From Gigaspora margarita (lineage: Eukaryota > Glomeromycota > Glomeromycetes > Diversisporales > Gigasporaceae), in the NCBI GenBank assembly GCA_009809945.1, contig WTPW01000013.1, forward strand, positions 374,610 to 438,609: DNA of 64,000 nt, in the 5' to 3' direction. The notes under the pieces were generated by a model, which saw nothing but the letters and a program-made list of their open reading frames with translations, had not been told where the DNA came from and searched no databases. Position 1 is the first letter of the stretch; each line of letters opens with the position of its first letter. Below are positions 35,380-47,177 of the stretch, piece after piece. Position numbers and translations under genes: made by a program.

Positions 35380-36120
35380 CATATCACATAGGCAAAAAAA
35401 TAAAAAATTCTTAAAAGTATAGTATTTTTACATAATATGTAAAAATTTAGCTTAAAATAGGACAAGTCACATGATTTTAGCTTACTGCTATTGGCTAATT
35501 TAAAATTAATTTTAAAATTAATTTTAAATTAATTTCAAAATATTTTTTAATAATTAATTTTCAGCCAATCAAAATGCAAGAATTCACAAAGACATCAAAT
35601 TTCAATATTAAATTTTTGAAAATGGGACAAATTTTAGAATATAGTCTTTATGTGTTCTGCATTGTACAAACTTAATAAATTGGTTGGCCAGTTAAATTTT
35701 GCAAAATTCTGAAAATGTTTTAACTATGTTTTTTGTTGAGTTAGTTTGTTTATTAGGCATTTATAAAAACATTTTATATTTTTATATATAAATTTTTTGA
35801 AAATAAAACTGAGTTGCTAGATCATTTTTAAAATTTTTTGCATTGCTTTATAAAACTATTTAACCTTTTTTTTGTTTTGCAAATAGTATATTCAATAGAT
35901 TTTAATGGTTATAATTTCTAAACATTGTAGATGCATATGATCAATTTTTTAAATTGTATTTTAAAAATTGATTTTTATATAAAATATATAAATTATATTT
36001 TATGAATTTATTTATATATATTAATTATATAATTACATATAATAAAAATAAATTAAAATTTTGATTTCATTATTTTTGACCCAACAATAAGAGTAATAAT
36101 ATATTAACTTTATTTTTTTC
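35380..36120. other. AT-rich spacer, no gene seen
   Basis: AAATTAATTTTAAAATTAAT self-complementary repeats lie at 35490-35560. Nothing coding. Confidence 0.4.
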
Positions 36121-36122
36121 GA

Positions 36123-36363
36123 TATGGGGTAAGTTAGTAGGAAAAAACAAATCATTTTTAGTAAAATTTTTTTAATTTTTAAATTAAAATATTTTAACAA
36201 CTATTTAATCAAATTTGCTAAAAATTTTATTATTTTAATTTTGAAATTATATTGAATTAAAATAAAAAATATTTATTAAATTTAATAAAATAGTTGTTAA
36301 GCTTAAAGTTAAGAAAACTTTTACTTAGAAATGATTTGTTCTTTTTCTACTGACTCACCCTAT
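36123..36363. mobile_element. TIR MITE with about 55-bp terminal repeats
   Basis: The element is 36126-36360. The left end GGGGTAAGTTAGTAGGAAA and (reverse) right end AGGGTGAGTCAGTAGAAAAA continue through ACAAATCATTT, AGTAAAA and TTAA. TAT lies outside both ends. 235 bp, nearly all stem. Confidence 0.78.
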
Positions 36364-36464
36364 ATGTATATTTGATACTAAAATTGACAAATCACTGAGT
36401 AAAAATATAACAAATTAACTAATTTTATCATTATACTAATAATAATCTGGTCAAAACAAGTTAA

Positions 36465-36585
36465 CCTCAACTCTGATTTCATTCAAACAAATTAAACTTT
36501 GATTTCATCAAAACAAATCAAACTTTAATTTCATCAAAACAAATTAACTTTGATTTCATTAAAACAAATTGAACTTAGATTTTTT
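36465..36585 (+). repeat. Short tandem array, about 27-bp unit
   Basis: Four to five copies of ACTTTGATTTCATCAAAACA (plus AATTAA). A further diverged, longer-period block follows to about 37030 with ATTGCTCTTTGTTTTGAAAC and AATGCTCTTTGTTTTAAAAC about 100 bp apart. Confidence 0.65.
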
Positions 36586-37159
36586 TTACAATATCAATCT
36601 TTGATTTCTTCAATATTTTAAAACATCAAAACAAATTAAACTTTTCTCCAAAATGTATATTTGTTACTCTGATTATATATAATAAAAATAAGCATGGGAA
36701 TTCTATAATTAATATTTAAAACAAACTTCAAAATTATTATTTTTGCTCTTAAACTTATGCAGAAAGTATGTAACTTTTTTTATTCCAGATATGTGTATTT
36801 TACAATTAATATTAAAAATTAATTACTGATATTATTGCTCTTTGTTTTGAAACCTATATAAAAGTGTAAAATAAAATATACTTTGTAAAAATAAATTACT
36901 AATATTAATGCTCTTTGTTTTAAAACCTATGTATAATATATAAAAAGTTAAAGTAAAATTTACTTTTTCTAATATGTATACTGTACAAATGATATAAAAA
37001 AATAAATTACCAATGTTAGTCTTTTCTCTAAAATATAAATAGGCTAAAACATTGTTGTAAAATTGCTATTTTTTCTTAATATTGTTTTTTTACTTATTAA
37101 TATTGTTCTTTGTATCTTAATATTGTGTTTTGCTTCATAACATTAATATTTTATCATAA

Positions 37160-38430
37160 TTTACAAAAAAAACAATGAATTGTTAAAAAACCTGTTGCTA
37201 CTTTAAAACCAAAAGGACATATGCGCAAAAAAAATAGCATGTTTTTGTAGTATGTACAATAGTATAGAAATAGATCCAAGAGTTAAAGCAGACCATAAAG
37301 TACAAGAACAAGAACCTTATATAGCAAAAGAAAAGCATACTATATCAAATCATCAAGTTGAATATTAGCCAAAAGATATTAGTAATATGATAAATAAAAT
37401 TGTTTTAATGGATCAGGTCATTGATTCAACAGATAGTAAAAAGTCAGATAATGAAGCATATAATTTGATGCCTCTACCACAGCCTAAAAATCTTTAGTTT
37501 CTTGTTATGCAGCTTTTTAAGAGCTTTTATAATATAATAATATCATCCTTTTATCCAAAGAAAACTTTGTCAAATTCTAAACAATATTAATTAAATCTTG
37601 TAAGAAGCTACAAAAATAGTAATAGAAAAATTGTGCTAAAACTTATAAATATTATCCAATGAAACAGACAAATTAACAGATTAATTAGAAATAGTAACAG
37701 TACTAATTTATTTTAAGATTTGTCTATTTTGACTCCAAAAAAATCTTCTGGCATGGCAGTTTGCATAATTATAAAATATTTAACAAAAATGCAATAAATT
37801 TTTTCTCTATGTCAAGATTAGTAGAAGAAATTAATACTGGTACTGGGTCTGATTCATTTTCTGGGATCTTTTTTATATCAAAAAAAACAAATACATACTT
37901 CTCTTGAGACTTTATAGAGTTACTTGTTGAATAATATAATAATGCTTATAATACCAATATAATTGTTTTGCCTGAAGATTTGGATTTAGATAGTTCAATA
38001 GGCATATTACCTACAATAAATCAATATAGAAGAATATGAATAAGTGATAAAGTTTTCAGATCTATATTTTCAAAAGATATAAAAATATCAAGTATTTTTG
38101 CAAATTTTTTTGTCAATAAAAATGATGCAAATATATATTCAGACCAGATTTAGCTCTTTTTAACATTATTTTATTATTCAGAAGAATCAAGAAAGCACAG
38201 TCTTGCATATGTTTGTTGGTATAAAAAAATACAAAATGAGAATTTAAGGTATTATCTTAATATTAGCAAATAAGACAACAAGCTATATAATATGGATTAT
38301 GGAATAATTATTTTTACAATATAGATCATTATTGTATAATTCTAGTACATAACATATTGGGAAAATTTGTAGCAGGAACATTTACTATTGGTTCAAGAAA
38401 GCATCAGGATTATATGTCAGTGATCCTATT
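37160..38430 (+). pseudogene. Heavily decayed protein-coding remnant, probably transposon-derived
   Basis: Plus-strand reading shows long protein-like runs broken by stops and frame changes: Val-Lys-Ala-Asp-His-Lys-Val-Gln-Glu-Gln-Glu-Pro (about 37285), Asp-Gln-Val-Ile-Asp-Ser-Thr-Asp-Ser-Lys-Lys (about 37415), Leu-Pro-Glu-Asp-Leu-Asp-Leu-Asp-Ser-Ser (about 37970) and Ser-Leu-Ala-Tyr-Val-Cys-Trp-Tyr-Lys-Lys (about 38200). Many stops are TAG or TGA where Gln, Arg or Trp codons would fit, as expected of C-to-T decay. The C-terminal part resembles a type of region I associate with large transposon proteins in this lineage, but I cannot name a family with certainty. No catalytic motif is assigned. 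Confidence 0.5.
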
Positions 38431-41060
38431 AAACAGAAAGAACATTATATAATGCATATTGTATTGTATTACATGATAGCCTATTATTAACTATATGTTA
38501 ATCTATTAATATTTTAATTTATTATAAATTATATAAATATATATTATATATATAGAAATATTGACTATCTGATATTTATATTCTAATGAATAATTGTTTT
38601 ATATTTCTTTCATATTTGTTCAGTTTATTATGTTGCCACATACCTTGTACCACCATAGCTATATTAACATATATACTTGATATTTTGGTGCTTGTATGAA
38701 CTTGATAAAATGAGTTACTTGCCAGAAAACATATATGAATCATAATTAATAGTATAGATATTACATCATAGTATAAACATTATGAGAAATAATTAAGCAT
38801 ATAAAGGATTGCTCTTGCTTTTAATTCACAATCTATTATATATTATATGAAATTATCCTTAAATAAAGATAATATAAATATTTATTCTTTTATATAATAA
38901 CTGCTTAATATTAGTTCCTTTATTTTTCAAGTTCCTATCCTCTGACATGTCATTTATCATAGTAAAACTTGGCATAATTAATAGAAACTTTCCAATATGC
39001 TAGTGACAATATATATCAAAATTGTATATTATTAACCAGAGAATCTTTATTTGAGAGAATCTATATAATTATGCACACTTTGATCATTCAGATATCTGAA
39101 TAATAAAAATTTTTATTTATGCTCATGATCTTAATATTTTGAGTTTGATTTATTATATTAATATCAATGTATACAAATATCTGATTACTAATATTTCATA
39201 TACAATAATTCAAATAGTTGAAATCTTACAAATCTATTACTTATATTATAATACTCTTATTCAATATAGGCTCACCAATATTAGGTAATATCTAATTATT
39301 TTTTTTAATATAATAACCAAAATATTATCTAAGTTTTTTCAAAATATTGACCTTTTCAATATTTATCTAAAATTTTTTCATAAAAAATCAAACTATTTGA
39401 CAGATTTTAGCAACATATTAACTAGTTGTTTAGTTAATAATATTTTGTTAAACTATCATTATGTAATATAGAAATATCAGATAGCAGATAGTTTGCCTGA
39501 TATTTTCATATTCAACCTGTATAAAAAATAATTGGAGATATTGAAAGTTATAAAGTTAGGTACTTCACCTTAGAATTGGTACCTTATATATTCATTACTA
39601 ATATACATTTACAGTACTGCTTATTACAGACTATCAAGTATGCATTATTATTTTAACTTTTATATTACCTTATATAGATTATGCATTAATTAGATTATGA
39701 TATTCAACCAACATGTACCTAGTCACTAGTCATATGGGTACCAAAAATCATACAAAATTATATATATAATATTTTTTTTGCACTTCACAACCATGTGTTA
39801 ATTTTATTAAAGGTTTAAGATAACACTAGTGATTATATAAACTATGTTCTAACAATAATGCAGGCTATTACCCAGCAAAACCACTAGTGCCCAGGTATAG
39901 TTGTTGCAATGATATTTGTTAGTATCCAAGCTATATATATGGTCCTACACATATTTCTTTAAGAACAAATCCAGGTACTCAGCTACCTCTTCATAATCTA
40001 CTCTTTTAAAAATTTCTTCTTTGAGCTTCTCATAAAGAAGAATAAAACAAAGAAGAAAGATTAAAAGGGGCAAAATACAACTACCTAAATGAATACTAAA
40101 AAAAACCTAAATACATCCAGAATGAAAGATATAAAATAAAAGAAACCAAAAAAAAAAGCAAAAAAAATAGAAAATAAAAGTGCTAATACATGTAGACATT
40201 AATCAATAAAAATTATATAATACTGTATAAGTAAAACCTATTATGGTATTATATGTACAAAGAGAATTACTACATCTAAAGAAATAAAAATTTTTCACAT
40301 GCCCTCAATATTTCAATATGTCATTCATTGTTTATTTGGATATAGTCACAAACTCACTTGTAATGGTACCAGTTTTAGTTTGGAAATGCATTTCTGATTT
40401 GAAAAAAGTAAACACTGCAAATTTTTTGGAGGGGATAAGCTAGAATTCCTACTTTTTGGTAAAAATTTTTGAAAAACCCCAATGGGCAAAAGGATGAGAG
40501 AGTAGAGGTACCAAACATAAAAGAATTTGTAAGAAATATGCCATATATATAATATATCTCAAAACTAAGCTCCAGAATCTAAGTCTAGTACTTCTTTGCT
40601 CAATTGTACTAAAGTCACAAAACTGGAAGAACTATCCATCAAGTCTGTTCAGAGAATCCCAGGTCCCTTCTTCCTGTAATATTTCAGTTTCTTAATAAAT
40701 AACCTTAAGTCCCAGTTGCTATTTAGTAGAGCTAGTTTCATATTTTATATATTAAATATATGGTTTTTGTAGGTTGATCTTCTTGAAAAATTTGATATAA
40801 GGGATCATCATAAAGAGTTGATTATGAAAATTATGGTTTTTGATATTTTAAATAAAATATAAATAAAAAATCAGCTTTGAATAAAATCGATTTACAAAAT
40901 TATATGAGTACTTTGAAACATATATTATATATTGTATTTTAATCATTGCTTAATGCATGTTTAACTTGCTAAAAAAAGTAAAATTTTTAGATTTGCATTT
41001 TTAATCCTATTTAAAAAATTCAAGATTAATTTGAATTGTAATTAATAGCAGAAAACACTA
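38431..41060. other. AT-rich spacer, no gene seen
   Basis: No convincing frame. From about 40830 to 41060 the sequence (ATCAGCTTTGAATAAAATC, ATATTATATATTGTATTTTA, TAACTTGCTAAAAAAAG) is a direct copy of 49030-49225, the downstream flank of BTB-LRR gene 2, so the segmental duplication starts here. Confidence 0.5.
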
Positions 41061-42187
41061 TAAGGTGGATATGGGTATTATTGTGCACTACCAATTATTA
41101 TGACACACTACCAATATCTTATAATCTACTAATCAGAATTCTATAATTTTGGTACCAATCGGTTCTACTCAGTGTGACAAATTAATTGGTACCAAAATTG
41201 TAGAATTCTGATCAGTAGATCACAAGATATTACCATTAAAGTAATATTTAAAGTAGATATGGGTATTATGCAATAGAAGCATTGTAGTGTGCAGCATTAT
41301 CTCGTGAACCATCAATCAAATTAAGTAGTTTTGGCACCATTCAAATTTTTCACTGAGATGAATCGAATGGTACCCAAATCATGTAATTTTGACTGATATT
41401 TCTCAATATATCATAATTTAACCAAAATAAGTTGTGCAAACAAATTTTAAAATTAACATAAAATAATGAATAACTTTTGATAGACCAGTCCGTTTTCGAT
41501 AATTTTACATCAAAATGTCTGCCTTGAAGAGGCGATTCCAACATGCCCAAACTCACTAAAATCCAATCACAGTATCACAGGATTATTAAGGGTTTATTAT
41601 TATTTTGATGTTTAACTAGCCTAATTTCATCAAAAACAATACAAAAACCTTAGTGATCTCATGATCCCATGATTGGATTTAGCGAGTTTGGGCTTGTTGG
41701 AATTGCCTCTTCAAGGCGGACATTTTTGGTGATAAAATTATTAAAAAGGGACAAGTCTATCAAAAGTTATTTATTATTTTATGCTGATTTTAAAATTTGC
41801 TTTGCGCAGCTTATTTTGGTTAAATTATGATATATCGAGAAATATCGGTCAAAATCACGTGATTTTGGTAACATTCGATTCGTCTCGATGAGACGAGTCA
41901 AATAATATCAAAATTGTTCGATTCTGATCAATAGATCTCAACAGATCATGAAAAATAGTATGCGCACCATAATTGGTACATGCATTATAATTTATTTTTT
42001 TTAATTTGTATTTTTTAATTAACGATATCTAATGATGTAGTGATTGGAATTGGATGATTTTGGTACCATTCGATTCATCTTGATGAGACGAATCCAAGGG
42101 TACCAAAATCATTCAATTCTGATTGATACATCATGTATTATTGGTCAAAATACTTAACTGCGCTATAATACCCATATCCACCTTACA
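41059..42187. mobile_element. Large modular foldback element, about 1.1 kb
   Basis: Exact ends TAAGGTGGATATGGGTATTA at 41061 and its inverse ending at 42185 imply a TA duplication. Inside, at least four separate hairpins carry the GGTACCATTCGATTCGTCTC-type cassette (about 41140-41220, 41326-41395, 41870-41935, 42057-42122) around a central long palindrome (41480-41790: GCCTTGAAGAGGCGATTCC and its partner GGAATTGCCTCTTCAAGGC). The paralogous flank of gene 2 (about 49220) lacks it, confirming insertion. No gene; the 68-codon minus frame at 41350-41556 is part of the palindrome. Confidence 0.85.
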
Positions 42188-42240
42188 TAATATAGGACTG
42201 GATGGTGTACGTATTATACATGCCAATTTTTACTTCAATA

Positions 42241-42409
42241 TACAGTCAAACTTCAATATAATCACTATTGATATATAGTCACAAATTATAAAATATTATA
42301 TATTTTTATTTTACTAATTATTATAAAACATAAAAACATTAATCTCTAAATAGTTACTATCACCTTAGTCACATTAAATTTTGGTTACCAACGCAAAGGT
42401 TTGACTGTA
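42241..42409. mobile_element. Pogo-like MITE downstream of BTB-LRR gene 1
   Basis: The element is 42243-42407 (165 bp). Ends CAGTCAAACTTCAATATAATC and (reverse) CAGTCAAACCTTTGCG pair, with AGTCAC words near both ends and TA outside. The matching flank of gene 2 (near 49270) lacks it. Confidence 0.82.
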
Positions 42410-42715
42410 TAAAATAAACCTGATCATATTTTAACAAAATTTATATATAGATTAATTGTAATTGATTATTGTATAACATTTAGCTCAAATAGTTTTATTC
42501 GTTACCATAAACTAGATATAATTTTATATTTTTTTGCATCTCTTTTTCTCTTGCTCTCAAAAGTTTACTGTAAATTTTAATGAATATAAATTTAATTTAA
42601 ATTTAACATTTTTACAAAAATATGCTTAAATATAAATTAATATAATATACAACTATTTAATGTAATTTACAACTATTTATATAACTACATATTTTTATAT
42701 TCTAATTTATTTTAT

Positions 42716-44906
42716 TTATTGTATAATTTTTATATTTGGATTGTTTGATGTTAATTTAAAACTATTGTTATTATAATAAACAAAGTTTGTCAGCGTAGAG
42801 GTTTTGTAAAGTGCATATGCTAATGCATTTCTTCCTTCTGAATTAAGTTTATTTCCTCGAAGATCTAAAGAAGTCAAAGTAAAGTTTTTGCAAAGCGCAT
42901 CTGCTAATACTATTCCTCCATCTGATGAAATATTATTATTTCTAAGGTTCAAATATATCAGTGTGGAGTTCTGGCAAAGTGCATATGCTAATGCTTTGCC
43001 TCCTAATCCAAGATTATTATTGGAAAGATTCAAATCTTTCAATGTGGAGTTCTTGCAAAGCGCATCTGCTAGTGCTTTTCCTCCTTCGGATCCAAGATTA
43101 TTATCTTGAAGATTCAAAAAAGTTAATGTTGAGTTCTTGCAAAGTGCATCTGCTAATGCTTTTCCTCCTTCAGATCCAAGATTATTGTGTCTAAGATTCA
43201 AAGAAGTTAGTGCAGAGTTCTTGCAAAGTGCATCTGCTAATATTTTTACTTCTTTTGATCCAAGGTTAGTATATCTAAGATTCAAGGAAGTTAGCGTGGA
43301 GTTCTTGCAAAGTGCATCAGCCAATGCTTTTCCTCCCTCTGGTCCAAGATTATTATATTCAAGATTTAAATTTTTCAGCATGGAGTTCTTGCAAAGTGCA
43401 TCTGCTAATATTTTTCCTCCTTCTGATCCAAGGTTATTATATCTAAGATTCAAGGAAGTCAGCGTGGAGTTCTTGCAAAGTGCATCTGCCAATGCTTTTC
43501 CTCCTTCTGACCCAATATAATTATATCCAAGATTTAAATCTTTCAGCGTGGAGTTCTTGCAAAGCGCATCTGCTAATTCTTTTCCTTCCTTTGATCCAAG
43601 ATGATTATAATTAAGATTCAAAGAAGTCAGCGTGGAGTTCTTGCAAAGTGCATCTACTAATGTTTTTCCAACATAATTATTGCTAAGATTCAAATCTTTC
43701 AACGTGGAGTTCTTGCAAAGAGCGTCTGCTAAAGCTTTTCCTTCTTCTGAGTAAAGATTGTTCGAAGTAAGATCCAAAAAAGTCAACGTAGAATTCTCGC
43801 AAAGTGCATCTGCTAATGCCTTTCCTCCTTTTGATACAAGATTATTATTATAAAGATACAAAGAAGTCAGTGTGGAATTCTTGCGAAGTGCATCTGCTAA
43901 TGATTTTCCTCCTTCTGATCCAAGATCATTATCTTCAAGATTCAAAGAAGTCAATGTGGAGTTTTTGTAAAGTGCATATACCAATGCTTTCACACCTTCT
44001 GGTCCTAGACTATTCCAACCAAGATTCAAAGAAGTCAGCGTGGAGTTCTTGCAAAGTGCATTTGCTAATGCTTTACCTCCTTCTAATCCAAGATTATTAC
44101 ATCCAAGATTTAAATCTTTCAGCGTGGAGTTCTTGCAAAGTGCATCTACCAATCCTTTTATTCCAGATTGCTTGAAAAAATTATTTATAAGGTTGACGTT
44201 AATACTGCTAAGATTCAAGGAAGTCAACGTGGTGTTCTTGTAAAGCACGTTTGTTAACTCGGTTATTTCTTTTGATCCACAATTATAATGAGAAAAATCC
44301 CATTTTAAACCACTTTCTTGATCTTCAACATTATGCGGGCAGTATTTGAGTATTTCTTCAGAAAGTTCCAATGCTTTGAGAAATTCACCTCGCTTAAGAT
44401 ATCCAATTGCTTCATTTCTCCAATGTTTTGTAATTTGTTGACTAATTTCAAATAAACCAATTTCATCAGCTGCGACAAAAATGTCTAAAAGGTTAACTTC
44501 ATTATTATTGGAAAATGTTCCTGTATAAATATATCTATTCATTTTATGGAAAATAGAACAACATTTCAATTTAACGTCACAGAAAAGATTTTTATTTATA
44601 TGTAGAAAGCATTTATTAGGTTGCAGACAATTGAATTTAAATGTAACGGAAAAATTAAACTTACTTTAAAAGAATTTCAAACACAGCTGGAGAAATATTA
44701 GGTTTATCGAAAATTATAAAACCATCTTCTCTCCTTGCCCATCGTGATGATAATGCAATTTTAAAATAATCTGATTTTTCTGATAAGGTAATAGAATTAG
44801 CTTTAAATTCTTTAATATTTGGTTTTTCACCAACTTTAATTTTTACATCAAAATCTTTAGGATTTTCAAGTAAATTTGAAAATTTTTGAATAGATTCATT
44901 ATTCAT
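42716..44906 (-). CDS. BTB/POZ plus RNI-type LRR protein, copy 1
   Basis: Exon 1 44906-44665 and exon 2 44534-42716, with a 130-bp intron (donor GTAAGT, acceptor AATAG), give 686 residues. Residues 1-105 are a BTB/POZ fold: Asp-Phe-Asp-Val-Lys-Ile start, Phe-Lys-Ala-x-Ser-Ile-x-Leu-Ser segment, Ser-Arg-Trp-Ala-Arg-Arg-Glu-Asp-Gly, and Phe-Glu-Ile-Leu-Leu-Lys-Tyr-Ile-Tyr-Thr-Gly across the intron. A short TPR-like helix pair (Trp-Arg-Asn-Glu-Ala-Ile-Gly...Ile-Leu-Lys-Tyr-Cys-Pro) follows, then 18 leucine-rich units of 28 residues of the ribonuclease-inhibitor type. BTB proteins commonly serve as Cullin-3 substrate adaptors; the LRR arc would bind the partner (inference). The start is set at Met-Asn-Asn because it is shared by all three copies. 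An ATG inside the intron end could mislead a single-exon call. No signal peptide or membrane segment. Confidence 0.88.
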
Positions 44907-45002
44907 GGTTGCGAGTAACAATAAAAAATGAATACAATACGCGCAAAAAGGTGATTTCTTCTATTGTTAGTCATGTAATACAAACCTTAATTATGGTATA
45001 AC

Positions 45003-45222
45003 GATGTCCACTGTGCAGACTGTGCCGCATTTCACTATGCAGCTTGCGCAGAATTCTTGAGAAACTGCGCAGTGCAATTTTTAAAATTCAGCGAGGATAA
45101 TTCTGGTCAACTGGTATAATTCCGGCCAGCTTGCATAATTATGTAGACTGTGCAGTAGATTCGAAAAAATCTTGACTTGCCCATTCCTAGAAATAATCTG
45201 TGAATCTATGGCGTACGTGCGT
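45003..45222 (-). repeat. Upstream segment duplicated at 53180-53360
   Basis: CAGAATTCTTGAGAA, TTTTTAAAATTCAGC, CAGCTTGCATAAT, TGTGCAGTAGATTCGAAAAA and AATCTGTGAATCTATGGC occur in the same order and orientation upstream of gene 2. The block begins about 100 bp from the gene 1 ATG but about 930 bp from the gene 2 ATG. Confidence 0.8.
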
Positions 45223-45339
45223 ATGTATCCAATCAATTTAACATGATCGGGTTATTATTCCTTAGTGATAGATATTAGATATCGGTGGCATCCGACAAAT
45301 ATACGTATTATTTTTATAATATAAGGAAATTAAATTCTT

Positions 45340-45755
45340 TTGTTATGCTAATACTTTGATAGTATTCAAAATAAATTTTTTGTAAAGAAATTTAAAAAAC
45401 GGTTATCGTAATATGAAGAATTTCTTACAGATATTGATAAAGTATCGCTAATTGATCAGAATAATGAGCTTGAACTATATGGTCATGAGCTTGCTTCCTA
45501 ACAATTAAATCTTATTGAAAATCACACACAGAATTAAACCAAATATTAAAAATTAAACTAAATAATTTATTCGTAATTAAATTCGTGGAATGGTATATAT
45601 GGTTGTGAAATGTCTCTCATAGATTTTGGATGCTAAACCAAATAATGTGCTTGCATTTTCATCTGTAGGCATGTCACAAAATTAAAAAGTTATTAATACT
45701 GGGATTCTAAGTAAAAACGTTCTGAATCTCCAAAACCTTCTGCTAGCTAAAATTT
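45340..45755 (+). repeat. Inverted-orientation copy of 54640-55060
   Basis: ATTCAAAATAAATTT, AATTTCTTACAGATATTG, AAAGTATCGCTAATTGATCAG, ATGAGCTTGAACTATATGG and GAGCTTGCTTCCTAA run here on the plus strand and at 54640-55060 on the minus strand. The coding-like core reads Phe-Leu-Thr-Asp-Ile-x-Lys-Val-Ser in both but lacks a start here. Confidence 0.75.
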
Positions 45756-45900
45756 GAATTTTTATACTTGTTCTTTATCTTAATAACTTAACCCTAAATT
45801 TTGATAGTAAATTAAATATACAAAAGCAACCAAATTTTTATAGTCTAGATTAAGGGTTTTCTCAAGCAACTTTCTCAATGTGATTTGTTAATTATTGCGA

Positions 45901-46499
45901 CTAGTAATGCAAACGGCTCGGCTCGGCTGACTTATGGCTTGCATCGACCAATCCTAACTGATCTTTCGGCTCCAAAGGCGAGAGCCGAGCCGTTTGTGAG
46001 CCGGTTAACCTCGATCTGAGCCACAATCTATATAAGGCAACTATTCAATCAGACATGAACACGAAAATTATTTAGTGTAAAAGTAAAAAGTTTAAGCTCA
46101 AATATGAAAGGAATCTATGTCCAACCTATATTAATAATAACGCAAGATCTATTAAAATAGTTGGCATTAAATGTTAGCCGGCATAACCTTTAATTAATCT
46201 GATCATCTATTTAGCTTGCATTTGACATATAGCTCGGAAATACCAGGTTTTTTTTTTTTTTTTTTTTTTTTTAGCGAAAGTGAGTTTTTACGATTAGTAA
46301 AACTTACATTGGCGATGTCATGTTATCCAAACTATTTGAGACGATCCAAATTCTTTGGGTAACATCACTAACTTATACATCACTGTATTACCCGAACAAT
46401 TAAATAAAATTATGGATAATGGTCATGTAATATGAATTTATCGGTTTGCTGCTCCATGCTCGGCTTCAAGATTTAAAGCCGAGCCGTTTCATCACTAAC
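45901..46499. mobile_element. GC-richer TIR element, AACGGCTCGGC ends
   Basis: The left end CTAGTAATGCAAACGGCTCGGC and (reverse) right end TTAGTGATGAAACGGCTCGGC match over about 20 bases. A subterminal copy (GAGAGCCGAGCCGTTTGTGAG, about 45978) makes the left end a hairpin. A 25-base T run lies at 46248-46272. CpG content is strikingly above the surroundings. No gene is seen. Confidence 0.65.
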
Positions 46500-46571
46500 T
46501 GTGATTAAAGCTGTTGACATTAGTATATCAAAGCAACATATCAGTCGTCACGCAGATCAGGTGAATAAATT

Positions 46572-46630
46572 TTTTACTATGAAATTTGAGTGATCGACAC
46601 TCACATGAAATTCTCAATTTTCATAGTAAA
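46572..46630. repeat. 59-bp interrupted palindrome
   Basis: TTTACTATGAAATTTGAG pairs with CTCAATTTTCATAGTAAA around GTGATCGACACTC. It may be a tiny foldback insert. No flanking duplication was confirmed. Confidence 0.65.
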
Positions 46631-46937
46631 TTACAACGGTAGGCCATTTTCAATCGTCATTTTCAGGGGTTTCCTAAAAGGAAACCACATTTTGGACAAC
46701 ACGAAATGATTCGGCAAGATAATTGCTTTATTTATCCTTATATTCAAAGTAAGAAAATAATAATCTCGAAAAGAATCTCGCCTTCGAAGATGCCCTTTTG
46801 TTTTATACTTTATAGTATTGTAAGTCAAATAAACTTCATATTACTGTAAAAATTTCTACGAAGTTAGCGGTAAACTTTTGCACTGATTTAAAAACACAAC
46901 CATATAAGCTTACAAACCGTTAACAGCCTATTTTTTA

Positions 46938-47177
46938 GGAAGAAAGAAAAGCATTAACTGATGCACTTGCAAGAATGCCGCATTGACTTGTTGGTTTAGA
47001 AGAATGAAAAGCACTAATTAATGCACTTTGCAAGAACACCACATTGACTTCTCTGCCTCTTAAAATTGATCAGAAGTACAAAAAGCATTAGACGATGCAC
47101 TTTGCAAGATCTTGCAAGAACACCGTGCTGATTTTAATTAGAATAACAAATAGAAGGACAAAAAGCACTTTGCAAGA
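46938..47177 (+). pseudogene. LRR relic of the BTB-LRR family, opposite strand, cut by the gap
   Basis: Plus-strand reading gives degraded versions of the same 28-residue LRR unit: Lys-Ala-Leu-Thr-Asp-Ala-Leu-Ala-Arg (about 46947), Lys-Ala-Leu-Ile-Asn-Ala-Leu-Cys-Lys-Asn-Thr-Thr-Leu-Thr-Ser-Leu (about 47008-47060), and further GATGCACTTTGCAAGA words up to the N run. Stops and frame changes are frequent. It is in the opposite orientation to the three genes. The gap directly follows, so more units, or a whole fourth gene, may be missing from the assembly. Confidence 0.8.

Noticed and set aside
42888..44243. Plus-strand open frames of 67-127 codons opposite BTB-LRR copy 1 (and likewise 50658-51674 and 61597-62308)
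   Set aside because: They are antisense shadows of the LRR repeats, kept open by the codon pattern of the 84-bp unit.
44535..44569. Upstream ATGs of the long LRR exons as true starts
   Set aside because: They lie inside the conserved intron end; splicing joins the BTB exon and continues the Tyr-Ile-Tyr-Thr-Gly of the BTB fold in all three copies.
46631..46828. 65-codon minus frame
   Set aside because: No motif, no conserved neighbour, and similar frames arise by chance at this size.
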